Source of the DNA: Spinacia oleracea
Lineage: Eukaryota > Streptophyta > Magnoliopsida > Caryophyllales > Amaranthaceae
Assembly: GCF_020520425.1 (NCBI RefSeq)
Contig: NC_079489.1
Coordinates: forward strand, 96,328,810-96,392,809
Reading direction: 5' to 3'
Length of the DNA: 64,000 bases
This document shows, one piece after another, positions 23,104 to 35,059 of the stretch (positions within the stretch are counted from its first letter, which is position 1; each line of letters starts with the position of its first letter). The notes beneath the pieces are model-generated. The model was given only the letters and a program-made list of their open reading frames with translations. It was not told where the DNA came from and made no database searches. The translations under genes were made by a program, and so were the position numbers.

Positions 23104-23377
23104 ACAAACTTATTTATGTATGCGTACAATTTAAGTAATTAATTCACTCATTTTCACCCAAAAATCTAGTACTCCGTATCACATTATGGGCTAAAAAAAT
23201 ACTTCATAGAGGCATTTCTCACAATACCAAATATCCACTTTCTGGACCCAATTTATCAAAGAAAACAGTTCAAAGCCCAAAAACCCTTAAAAAGAAGGAA
23301 CCTCAAATCTCCATTATCCTATCCGTTAACTCCAGTCACTCCTGTAATCCAAAAACACCAACCTTGAACCTCCTCCA
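23104..23377 (+). promoter_or_regulatory. RPL15 promoter and 5' untranslated region
   Basis: Between the LINE stop and the L15 ATG. It holds two site II-type motifs, TGGGCT at 23187-23192 and its reverse AGCCCA at 23274-23279, and a telo-box-like AAACCCTT at about 23281. These elements are known from promoters of plant ribosomal protein genes. The CT-rich stretch at 23300-23377 probably includes the 5' UTR. The transcription start is not determinable by eye. The LINE ends within about 90 bases of the first motif, so the compact promoter abuts a transposon. Confidence 0.5.
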
Positions 23378-26300
23378 ATGGCTTCTCTCCTTTCTCTCTC
23401 ATCAACCCCTCCTTCCACTGCAAATTCTAACAACTACCCATCTTCTACTTTCAAAGGAAACATCAACAATTTCAGAATAAACCCATTCAATTTTGCCCCA
23501 CTTAAACTCCATTTGAGGAACATCGTCAAAAAGGAAAGCACCCGTCTTGTAGTTGTAGCTTCTGCTTCTTCTTCAAATGTGAGTCCGAGTATTGGGTCGG
23601 GTTCAGAGACCAGGTTCAGGCTAGATAACCTCGGACCACAACCAGGTTCGAGGAAGAAGGGGAAAAGAAAGGGAAGAGGTCATGCTGCCGGTCAGGGAGG
23701 AAGCTGTGGGTTTGGAATGCGGGGTCAGAAATCGAGGTCTGGTCCTGGTATTATGAGGGGTTTTGAAGGTGGTCAGATGCCCCTTTATCGCCGAATTCCC
23801 AAATTGCGTGGTATTGCTGGAGGTAATTATCATACTTTGTACTATTTTTGGGCCTATTTTTGTTTTTTATCGACTAATTATTGTAAATTTCAATTTAATG
23901 TAGTTTTTGTTGCTTGTTGTTCTTGTTAATTTGAGTAATTCATTGTTTAATTGTACTGGTGGAGCACTTCTAAGGTGAAAATTCTGTTAGAATTTCGTTA
24001 AAAGGTGTATGCCAATCTTATTCTAGAAAATAAAACAGGTGAAGTTATAGGATATAATGCTCCAAATAGGAATCTAGAACAAAGAGATGTGGATAGGGGG
24101 TGTGCAATGGACAATACATTGAGATTTGTAATGATTGATTTTGTTGCATTTTGGGATGGGCTTAAGAAATTTAAATTGGGAATGGTGGTTTCTGTAATGT
24201 ATATATGGCTTTTAATAGTCTAATACAACAGGTTGGTTTTTTTGCCGCGTGTGATAAGACAGCTCTGCTGCCTAGTATTTCCCATGTACGTATTTTTCTT
24301 TACAAATTTCCATTACCACTCATAAACATTATTGGACATTAACATGAGATTTCCCTTGTGTTGAACCCAATGTTATCCACATGTGAGTTGTGTCCCACGT
24401 TGGAGAGAGAGCAGAGGAAATACCAACTTATAAGCTAGAGGAGTTACTCCCATTGTTGTCGATTGGTTTGAGTGTGGAACCCCTTTTGGGCTTGTAAGTT
24501 AAAACGAACTTCTCCTATTTGTGTTGCCCAGACCCATTTTATATTGTAATAAATTTAACACGTTGTAAACTACTCCCTCCGTCTCTTTTTGTTCTTCTCA
24601 TTTGGAATTTTTTTGTCAAAACCATTATCATTACAATTTATTAACCCATATCATGGGTTGTTAATGCATTCTTGACTTCTTATGTATCACTTGTGCTATT
24701 TTGAATTGTACTGTATTTTTTTAACATTACTTTGAAAGTTTTAAACCTCTTTTTCAAGGATAACCACCTCAAACAAGGCTCCTTTCCTCTTTAGGCATTC
24801 CTAAATAGTTAGACTTTGTAGGGTGACACCCATGATTTACCTTTTTAATAAAAGTTTCATGATTATCAAGGCAAGATATTGTTGGCAACATTCTTGAGTA
24901 TTTTCCTTGCAATTTAGTATGCTTATTTTCAAGTTAAGAATTTTATACAATTTGCAGAGATGAATAGTATTTAAACTTAACATATACAAGTCTATTGTGC
25001 ACCTAAGAAGAACATCGAGTCATGTAAGAATGTTTTGTCAAATGAGGTGGTTGATATTGAAGCCAATCATAAGATGATAGTTGGTCTCCAATGTTCCTTC
25101 TCATGGTGCCATTACTTCAGGAAATTTTATCCTACTTTACGTTGTTCCGTTTCCCACACCCTAAAAACTAACCCTTTACCCTCACACACTTCTTCTACAT
25201 GATATAAGAACCTGTCGAAGAAATTCTTGGCATGAAACTAAAAGCATAACCTGAAATAAAATTGTCCATTTCCCGAAAACATTGTTTCTGGAAATAACTC
25301 TGGAGAACAGTTTAATTAACTTCTAAATATTTAATGCTTACTCTTCACTTAGCTTGGAAGATAGATAAGGGGAGTTTAGTTTTGAGGCTGAAATATGAGC
25401 GTCGTTATATGAAAAAGATTTAAGTAAAATAAATCAATTGGTTGCTGCTTCAACTAGCTCTATTAGAACTTGTAGCACTGAAATTTCACTTTTTCAAAAA
25501 GAAATGCAGCATTGCAACTGTTGATGTTGTTACCAATAAAAGACTAAACATGTTTGTTTCTCCACGTTCATAGCTTGCTTGTGTCGCTGTCATCATCTAT
25601 TCTCTCTCTCCCTCTCTCTTTGTAACTGTATTGATTCTTGCGTAAGGGGTGCTGCTATTTATTAAAAATAAAAGGCACTCAAATAAGAAGTCTGGGCTAG
25701 AATTGGATTTTTAGGGAGCATTAACCTCTTACTGTGAATGCCGTTAGACAATGCAGTTTCTAATTTATATTACCTCTTCATGTATAATTCTCCGGTGAGT
25801 GAAAATCTATAGCGTTGGGTGGAGACATGACTGGATCATATTCCCTCTCTTCGATGGAGGCTCTAGTTAAGATTTAGTAAATTGATGTCCATTGTTAATT
25901 AGTGGCTTCAGTTTCAACATAGAATCCCTCAGAATCGCATGTGTATCACACAGGTCTTACTTCCAGAGATACCTTTGCGTGACCCCTTTACAGGGATTTT
26001 CAATTAGAAAGCACAGAGTCATTAACTTGATCTTTGGTCTTAGTAAATCCAGTACAGAGCTCATGTTAATCTCCAACTTTCTTTCTAGTAATTAACTGGG
26101 TTCTTGTTAATTATCTTGGTATATATTTCTTAGATTCTGATCCTACTCATGATCTTTTAAGCCTTTGATTACTTTCTTTTTCCTTGATCCTGATCTAAGG
26201 CTCTTATTCTTTAAGCCTTTTATTACTTTCTATGTGTTGGAATTTCTGTTCGCAGAGTTCTATTCCTTAAAGTTTCAACTTTCAACTTGTTTTGAGGATG

Positions 26301-28992
26301 AACCAATTTCTATTTTAGCCATGTACACTGATGCCATTATCTTTCAACAGGAATGCGTGCTGGCTTGCCGAAGTATGTTCCTATTAACTTGAGAGACATA
26401 GAGGTTGCTGGATTTAAGGAAGGTGAAGAAGTATCGCTAGAATCCTTGAAGGCAAAGGGTATAATCAATCCATCAGGGAGAGAAAGAAGGTTGCCATTGA
26501 AGGTAAGGGTGTTTTCTATGCTTAAGGCTGAAGAAAGTGTTTTATTTTTATCTTTTCCAATTGATGGTCTAAATGAGGTGCTACTGCCTTCACATGACTT
26601 CCCTCAAGTGTGAACCACGTTTGATTATATAATGTTAGATCATAGTTTGCCAACATGATGATAAACTACCGTGGTCACACATCTTAATCCTCATGCCTTA
26701 AGGTTTCATGCAAAAGGATTTCTCTCTTTCATAAATAAATAAATATAAATAAAGACTTCTGTCATGTTAGTTACTATCACTGTACCACTAGTCTTCTGAT
26801 ACTGTAGTGAAAAACTATGGATACTCTATTTGCAGTACGCATAGGACACTTTTATTTGTGTCTTTCCCCCAAGTTGATATGCCAAGTTTCTAACTATTTT
26901 GGACAACCTAAATATTGACTCTCCCATGTGAAGTTAACCATTCAATACTATGTTAGTAATGTTACCAAGCTTGACTTCAGCAGTCTGCTAGTCCGACATA
27001 AGTCTCCTGCTAAGAGTCTGGTCATTCATCTTCTTTCATTCTGTAGTTGCTTCATATGGGAACTTCTTTATTTCCATTGTGACTAGCTTTTGCTTATTTA
27101 CTGAATAGAATTTGCTGACTGAATTAATGGTGTACACTTGTACTTCATATGGTATTATCAATTGTATTTCCTTTTTCCCCTATAATGGAAGTTATAGAAC
27201 AGTGCCTGTTGCTACTTTTTCTTGTGATACAGGTGACCTTAGATTCATTCACTAAAACTTTGGCTATGTTCTTTACTGATATGATTCTGCTCGGTCAAAA
27301 GGACTTCACATAATCTGAATGGTAATTTAGAGTCGAATGGACCTAAACAATTTTATCAAACAGACCAAACAATAAACCAAACTAGAAACGCTAGTATGGG
27401 CGAATAAGCATCTCATCTACTAACCTAATTGTCCTTTATACACACAATATAAGAATCCTAAATTACATAAAATACAAACACCTAGTTATACTACGGCTCC
27501 TAATGAAAATCAGTACATTGTTTTTCTACACTTAAACTCCAATCCTTAAGGGACAGCCAAACCGTATAGGACTCCTACTAAAGCATTAAAAGATACTCCG
27601 TAAGACTTATTGCACGCCAAGAACAACTGATGTAGACTTTGAGTGTTGAACAAAGCTTCTCAAATTCACATCATTTACACTAAAGAAAACAAGCAAGTCT
27701 AATAAGTTTAGATAAGTGCTAGTAAAGGTTTAGATGAGGTGTAAGAAGCTCACATGTTTTTAGGTAAGAGGAAAACACCTTAAGTAATAAGACTTTCCGA
27801 ACCACTTTTTCACCTGTGTATATTGTTAAGTAAATGTATATGATTTGTGACCTTGATTTCAGTGGGTCTGATTTTCTAAAAAGCTTTGAAAACTTTCTTA
27901 AGATGGTACTTGTACTGATGTTCGAGCTTATTTTTAACAAGTTAACATGCTTGTTAGAGTTAGGTATTGGAATTACAGGGGATTGGATTTGAGAGACATG
28001 GCTGCTTGTGAAGGCCGTGACGTAAACTGATAATATATTAATGGTGCTGATATTGTCTCTAATAACTGTTTATTATGACAAGCAGAGAAAAGTAGTTTAG
28101 TAAACTGTACTGTCTGCCCTTTCAAAAGTAGTTTACTATGACATGCCAACTGGGCTATGACACAAGTAAATTAACTACCCTTTCCATTACTTCTTGGAGA
28201 ATTGGCAAAAACATAAAGATGATTTTTATCCACAGATCTTTAATTACACAAACAGCAAAGTTGTAGAAATGCTAAACCCAAGTGAATAATCCAGTCTCCC
28301 TATTATTATGCCAATATTGCGTTTTATGAGAGTTACTGTTGGTCCACTTTTATCTGCATGTGAGTAGAAGACTGCTTCTCCTGGGCCACTCAATAGTTAG
28401 TAAATGCATATACAACAGTCTTACCACTTTTAACCAGGTCGTGATCATAAACTCCCTTTCTATGTGTGTAGCAAGCCAATAGCTTCATTTTCTTGGTCTT
28501 TTGTATGATGTTGGCGACATGTTGGCCTTGTTTGGCAATATCACCAATATGCTTTTGTGTTCGTTTACTCGTGCTTCTTGAGGACTGCATGTCGTTTATT
28601 AGTGCCCTTTTCTAGGAGTATGAAGTATGTGTTTCTTATCTTTCTATTGCTTTCTTCCTCCTTAATATGGGAACAACCAATTTGCTTATGTTCTGTAATT
28701 TAAAAAGAACAGGCATCCATCGCATATCATGATAATCATTTGAAGCTTACTATTTATGCCTTCTTCTTTACAGATTCTTGGTGAAGGAGAATTAAGCACG
28801 AAGCTGCAAATAAAGGCACGTGCTTTCTCAGGATCAGCAAAAGAAAAGCTCGAGGCTGCAGGCTGTTCTGTCACAGTACTACCTGGAAGAAAGAAGTACA
28901 TCAAAGAATCAGTAAGGAAGAACCTTGCTCGTGCTGATGAATACTTTGCAAAGAAACGAGCTGCGTCTGCCAGCGAAGCTGAGTCTGCTTAA
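23378..28992 (+). CDS. RPL15: Plastid ribosomal protein L15 (uL15c), nuclear gene, three exons
   Basis: Encodes the chloroplast 50S subunit protein L15, about 271 residues. Exons: 23378-23822, 26351-26502, 28774-28992; both introns are GT-AG and phases match (the first splits a Gly codon, the second falls between codons). The first 65-70 residues are Ser/Thr/Asn-rich with few acids, a plastid transit peptide ending near VVVASASSS. The mature part starts [20 protein letters not shown], continues with the glycine-rich rRNA-binding arm ([20 protein letters not shown]) and [10 protein letters not shown] across the first junction. Exon 2 gives [20 protein letters not shown]. Exon 3 has the L15 signature region [18 protein letters not shown] and the plant C-terminus [13 protein letters not shown]. 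Length and order match plant homologues, the frame is intact and the start has no competitor. It is the only complete host gene here. Confidence 0.95.
23823..26350 (+). other. RPL15 intron 1 (2528 bp)
   Basis: Starts GGAG/GTAATT and ends TTTCAACAG/GA. It holds a candidate TRIM solo LTR (24359-24560) and, just after it, a Stowaway-like end CTCCCTCCGT at 24573 with no partner end seen. The remainder is T-rich intron sequence with a CT repeat at about 25599-25620; open frames of 60-75 codons are chance. Confidence 0.85.
24359..24560. mobile_element. Candidate solo LTR of a small LTR retrotransposon (TRIM-like)
   Basis: 202-bp segment starting TGTTGAACCC and ending TTTAACA, flanked by CCTTG and CGTTG (4 of 5 bases alike). 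It contains GTGTCCCACGTTGG and AACTTATAAGCTAGAGGAG, resembling the GTCCCACATTGG-type sequence frequent in short plant LTRs. Only one copy is here, so identity as a solo LTR is inferred. Confidence 0.4.
26503..28773 (+). other. RPL15 intron 2 (2271 bp)
   Basis: Starts AAG/GTAAGG and ends CTTTACAG/ATT. It is T-rich with no long ORF and no recognised transposon ends. Several frames of 60-75 codons on both strands have no recognisable motif. Confidence 0.85.
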
Positions 28993-30774
28993 ATTTTATA
29001 TTAGTGATACTTAAGATCATCAAAAATGTATGTAAAGTGTATCCCATTCATTTTTGTTCTCTAATGGTTTGTTGTAGAGCTCTTTATTTCTTTTACCCCA
29101 GGATTTGAGGTTTAAGGTGTAATCATTAATTTGCATATTTTGCTCAAGTATCACTCCATTGATTGTGTCTTCTTCTCGTTCGTATAGTGGAGTATCTTTA
29201 ATTGCGTTGTCGTAATGAAAACCAACAAAATTGATTATCGTCTGTTTTTGAGGGACTTATCCTTATCTCTTCACCTGTTATTATAGGATTTTTTCACAAA
29301 TAACCCTCGTTTCTTCTTCACCATATTCTTTTATTTTTAGGATGAGATTGTGTGTAATTGTGTATGATATATTAGTTGCCAATAAACTAGCGCGCTTCAG
29401 CTTTCCCGAAACAATGATAAATCAGCCATATAAAATAAGGTTAAAAGTACCTTGTTTTGATTTTCTTAAAAAGTAAAAACAGCCCCAATCTTCAGACTAT
29501 GTCTACTAACTTTTTTATTATTTAGACTCACATAAGACTTTTTTTTTTTACACATTATCCCCATACTCGTTTTAGACTCAACTAAACTACTAAAAAAAGC
29601 TAATTAAATAGGATAGAGTACGATGATGTGGTATAATTTGATTTGGTTGGAAAAAAAAGTGGAGTCTCGAGTGAGTTATGGATTTTCAAACTCACTTCAA
29701 AACTTGTACTCTTTTGGTACATTATCCTAAGACTTAGACCCGAGACTCACCTCGAAACTCACCTTAAGACTTGGGATGAACTCACCTACGGTTAAATTAG
29801 CTTCAGGCATTGAAACTACGGGTAGTGCGTATTTCAAGAGCAAATGGTCTAGCTTGCGCGTACCCGTATACAACATATTGTACATCAGGGTAATTTTTAC
29901 CACTTCTAACTTTTAACATATTTTGATTAACTTTTCATATGATCAATATTTTTTTGTGGATGAACTTTTTATAAGATTTTATAGTTACTTTAAACATTAT
30001 TAGTGGTTTTAAAGAGGTAATTTTTATTAAAGAGAAAAAAATTCTTAATAAAATTAAATAACTTTTACATATTCTGGTATCTTTTAAGCATTTGAGTTTG
30101 GTTATAGTCTTACAATACTTATTATACAACAACTAAACTAAGTGTTTGTGTAGTACTCGTAAGAGTTTTGCCATCGATATTCAACCATAACAATGCAAAA
30201 TGCCGTCAATTACATTACTCGTTTAAGAATTTAAGAGCATACCGAGCTTGTAGTCTAAATAACATGCCCGCGATACTTTGAAAAATCTAGTTTTATACAA
30301 ATTAGGTAAATAATGTTTCACCATTTTATAAATATTATTTTAACGATTTAAATTCTATGATACCATTAATAGATTACGGGAACATCAAACTTGAGTAGAG
30401 TTGATCTATACTCCACTCCGTATAAAAGAGATAGAAATAATGGAGTTAAGGCACTACTAGATTTAGTAAGAACTATAGCTACTTGTAAAGTTTGTGACAT
30501 CATTTTTAACTAACTCTTTCTCCGATTAATGCAATCACACTCAGAGTGTCCTAATGCACGTGAAATTTACTGTAAAGTTGTACTGTAATTAAGACCAGCT
30601 GGTTAACGAAAATGACAATTAAAACAACTCTTTAACTCTAATTAAAAAGGTCCTAAATTCTAATAATATGACAAGCTACCAAACTCCCCCACTGGCAGCC
30701 AATGTGTAGGGACTAGCTAGGGCCTAGGGAGCCAGTTTTTGGTAGTGTTAGATGGAGGTTGTCGTAGCGGCAGT

Positions 30775-30802
30775 CTGTGAGGTATTTCATAATACCTCAC
30801 AG
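30775..30802. repeat. Perfect 12-bp hairpin
   Basis: CTGTGAGGTATT, loop TCAT, then AATACCTCACAG. All twelve base pairs match. No T run follows and no transposon ends were found around it; its role is unknown. Confidence 0.7.
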
Positions 30803-30937
30803 GGGTATTTTCGTAAATTTACACCAATATCAAATAAATTAGGAATATGACAAAATTAGTAGGACAATAGGAAAAGGACAAAATTAATAAATAAAAGAGA
30901 AGAGAATGACAGAAAAAGAGGAGAAAGAAAGTGATAT

Positions 30938-31110
30938 GAAGTACCATTTCTCTTTTACAATGTACCATTCTTTAAAAAACAAGTACCATTTTCTTTTAAA
31001 ATGTAACATTCTTTAAAAAACAAGTACCATTTTTTAACAAAACACCATTTGTTTTTTACAAAATGCCATTCTTACTTAAAAAATACCATTTCATTTTATT
31101 TTTTGTACCA
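30938..31110. repeat. Degenerate tandem repeat with TACCATT every 20-35 bases
   Basis: At least seven TACCATT or CCATT units separated by T/A-rich spacers such as CTTTAAAAAACAAG, which itself recurs twice. It looks like a decayed minisatellite. Confidence 0.6.
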
Positions 31111-31599
31111 TTACATCATTTGTTCGATCCATAATCGGTCCAAAAACATATAACAGCAAGCAGTTTTGTCTTTTCTCTATTTTGTCTCTTTGTTGGTGTT
31201 ATGTTTTTGGTGATACATCACAACATGGGATTTTTACTTCCTCGTGTTAGATGTCCCATAATTCTACAAAGCCCACATCATGGCTTGACAATATTGACAT
31301 GCTCAATTATGGAAATAATCCTTTTCACTAAATGCCAACTTACTTAATACTACTGTTTAAAAGTGGTAAACTTCCCTTAAAACTTGCTCAATTTTACCTT
31401 TATCCTAATACTCATCGACCGTACTTTCAGCTACTTATAGAATGAAAAAATGACATCAACGATTTTAAATGTGCGTGGTTCACGCCCTGCCAGGCTGCCA
31501 CCCTCTTTTAATGTTCGACTTGGGATACTCTATAATACTTTCCTCCATTTTTTATTAGTTACACTCTTTGAATCTTGGCACTTTTTACACTCTTTTACC

Positions 31600-31995
31600 T
31601 ATATATTCAGATTAAAGCTGATATGTCTAAATCTTGTCAGAATAAGAACTGATTTGTCTAGATCATGTCCAAATCAGAATCAGTCAATCCAGATCATAAC
31701 CGATCTATATATGTCTCCATATCATGTTCAATTCAGAATCATAACCTATATGTCAGACCAGACACATGTGTCCAAAACAAATTGATATGTCCGGATCATG
31801 TCCAATTCAGAACCAATCTATCCAGATAATGTCCAGATCAAAATCAATCTGTCCATATCGGAACCCACATGTACATGTCAGAAATGATGAATCTAGATCA
31901 TGTCCATATTTGAACCCATATATTTAGATCAAAGTCCATATGTCCAGATCATAACATATCTATATAGTGTATGTCCAGATCAAAAACACATATGT
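31600..31995. repeat. Degenerate tandem repeat TGTCCAGATCA, left part
   Basis: Many repeats of a unit of about 20-25 bases built on ATGTCCAGATCA and CATAACCGATCTAT variants. The same array resumes at 41272-41460 after C3, so C3 inserted into it. Confidence 0.75.
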
Positions 31996-33007
31996 TGAAG
32001 GAAATATGTCCTTCACATAAGGTGCATTAGTCTAATACCAAGGTTCAGATTAATTACGAACAATTAATTCAGTGAGATCAAGTGATCGGAACAGCTAGCT
32101 GGAGCAATGCTTCCGATCAGTGAGTTCTAATCTATATTAGGCTCAAAGCTTACTCTTGACTGAACCTATAAGGTCACACCATTAGCATGTAACATATCAT
32201 CGGATTAAATGAATCGGAAATTCATTTAATAGCTTTTCGGGAATTAGTTCGGAAAAACATAAATATACGATCTGGCGTTGGATCGGAATCGTATATGGTA
32301 TCGCGAATATTCCTAAGCTAGGCGAAACGAATAATCGTATCGTATGACGGTGATTCGTCAAGTACTATACGATAAACAATAACCGTAAGACATTGGGCGC
32401 GGATACGAGCAAGGAAAGGCTGACGGCCCGTCGAGCCAAGCGCGCAAGGCTCAACGAGCGCAGCAGCTCGCCAGCGCGAGAGCAAGGCCCGAATGCTTGC
32501 GGTTGGGCGCGCGTGGGACAACAGCAGTGGCAGCAAGCGTAGCAAGGTCCAAGGCCCATGGTTGCGTTGCTATGCGCGCTGCTCGTGGGCTTTGTGCGAG
32601 AGCTGGGCGGTTGAGGCCTTGGGCCTTGGCCGGTCATGTTATAACCCTTAGGGTTATAACACCTCACCCATTCATTATGTTTTTCCACAATTCTAAATAC
32701 GTACATCAGTTTAATCTAAATCAAAAGAGAAACCATAATCTTTATTGAGCCTCCGTTCAAACTGTTCTTCCCTAAAAGGTAATATATCTTGAGTGACGTC
32801 TAAGCTACAAATCTCAAGACGGTTCTGAACGTGTCGGTAAACCAAGTAGATGAACGACATTTGGAGTTCTTGTTCGTGTTCGTGATTAGTTGAACTAGGG
32901 AAAACACGCTACAAACGTAAGCCTGCTTGATCTGTACTTTATACATGGTTCCTGGCTTTGGGGATTATTCCGCTGCGTTAATATATTTTTAACTGTATTC
33001 CCCTACA
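31996..33007 (+). repeat. C3 5' LTR
   Basis: 1012 bp, TGAAGG to CCCTACA. It has a GC-rich segment at 32395-32640 (many GCGCG/AGCAAGG words) next to the near-palindrome AACCCTTAGGGTTA. Open frames in it are composition effects. Confidence 0.88.
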
Positions 33008-35020
33008 GTGGTATCATGAGCAACATGTATTCTAAAGTAATTTTTGGCATGTTAATATGTTTGTGATGTTGTTGAATTTTTTCTGAATTTTTCATGAATT
33101 TACGAAATATTTCTGGATTATTGGATAGATCGTAGAATATGTTCTGAATTCCTAAAATGTCAGAAATTCGATTTTTCTGACCCTAATCTGATTGAAAATG
33201 GCGTTTTAAGATCAACTCATGAAAACAGAATCGCGAAAACAGTCCCCAAAGTTTGAGTTTTTGGGCGTTTTTTTTAATTAATGAATTAAATTAACAAATT
33301 TGGAAAGTTTTTCAATTAATTTCTCGACCTAAACTACTCGAAATTAATTGAAAATTTTCCCTACTGTTCCTGGGTATATTTTAAAATTATGGTAAAATTT
33401 TCGGCCATAAATGTTAAGTATAAACCATAATTTTATTTTTCCCTAAATTGGTGATTTTTAGATCGTAAATTGATTTTAATAATGATTTAGATCTGAAAAA
33501 AAATTCAATTGGGAAAGGGAATATAATTTCATGTTAAGTGGAAGTTTTTAAAAATTTATGGATTAAAATTTTGATTAGATTCGTTAATTTTAATCATCAC
33601 TTAAACCAAATTTGATAAAAATCTGAAATTTAAATGTTTAGAACGATTTAAAGTTTTGGATTGGATTATCAAAAATATTCAAATTTTTGTTGATATTGAT
33701 CATTCGTTAAATTTGAATTTTGTTATCCAAGATTTATAAATTTCTCAAAATTGGATTGTTGGAAAATTAATTAAATCACCCACTTTGTTATTTTTCGAAA
33801 AATAAAACGATTCATTTTCTTAATTTTAAGAAAAATAACGTCATGAAAATAAAGTTCCGTGAAATCAAAAATTAATTTTTTTTGGTTAATTGGCTCGTAT
33901 GGCACGAGCCAAAGGCGCGGAACAAGGGTGTGCGGCGTGTGTGGTTGGACGTAGCCCATGCGCGCTGCACTCCGCAGCTTGGCGCAGCAACGCGAGGCAT
34001 CCAACAAGCGAGTTGTGCGTGCCAGCGCGCGCTGGCCACAACAACGAGCAAGGCAGCAGCAGTGCCTTGGCTCAGCGATGAAGCAGCGAGCAAGCAAGGC
34101 AGCAGCGCTGGCCTTGGCTTGCGAGCAGCGACGAGCAAAGCAGCAGCAACAACGTAGCTGCGGGCTGTGCGCTGCGTTGTGCGGGGGAGAGGCGATGCTC
34201 CTCGAGGCCTCGTGTGGCACGCAATGCACAAGGCGGCATTCGGCTGGGCGCAAGCCTAGCCCATGTTGCACAAATTGGCTATTTTGCTTCGTTTGGGCTT
34301 TGAATTTAATTTTGCGTGAAATAGCTAACGGTAGATTTTTCATTTATTTTATTTTATTTAACTTGGGCCAGGCTGTGAGTTTAACTATTTAAAATTAAAT
34401 TATCCGGCCAAATTAAAATATTGGTTTAAGTGGGAGCCATTTAATGAAATTAAATGAAATAATTATTTCTAATTATTTTCGTAGGGCACCATGATTTTAA
34501 TTTAAATTAATTTTTGATTAGAATAATTCTAAGGATTAATAACTCGGAATTGATTAATCTTTTAGGACGCGTTTTATGTGAACGTATTTTTAAATAAATC
34601 ATGTAAATACTTGCATATTTATTTGGGCCATTCGTTTTAGGACACGAATGGACGAATGCATAGGAAATACTTTATGTATTGCAAGTATTCAATGTGACTA
34701 GTATGGCCAATCTAGGATAGTTAAATACGGTATGCGTACCGTTTTATCTTTGAATGTAAAGTAATATGGTCTGCATAGCATTGATGTTTTGATGTAATTA
34801 TTTATTATTTCAAGTTCTTCTAGGACATTTAGAACTTTAAGTTAGCTTTTGAATGAAGTTCAAGACGATGCCAAGCTAACAAGGTGAAAAATTGGATGCT
34901 TCAAGACCAAGTTTTTGGGCCATACTAGTTCACCAAAGTTATTTATGCACTTATATATATATATAAGTGCATGTGGAGTACTGGAGCCGTAACATTTTCT
35001 TCATTATATTGTCCCCCCCC

Positions 35021-35059
<39 letters not shown>

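Larger units (their letters stand above)
28993..31600. other. RPL15 3' flank and AT-rich intergenic DNA
   Basis: The first 100-180 bases after the stop are probably the 3' UTR; no clear AATAAA signal is seen. Beyond that, no gene is recognisable up to 31600. Notable structures are the hairpin at 30775-30802, a degenerate TACCATT-spaced repeat at 30938-31110, and the palindromic pair CCAAAAACATATAACA (31139) and TGTTATGTTTTTGG (31197). Confidence 0.6.

Noticed and set aside
24005..24223. 72-codon frame in RPL15 intron 1
   Set aside because: Inside a well-defined intron, no recognisable motif.
30000..30700. AT-rich region searched for tRNA or small gene signals
   Set aside because: No cloverleaf, box A/B pair or open frame with recognisable content.
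33771..34392. Overlapping frames of 91-190 codons around a GC-rich stretch
   Set aside because: Same composition effect within the C3 leader; no recognisable domain, and open on both strands.
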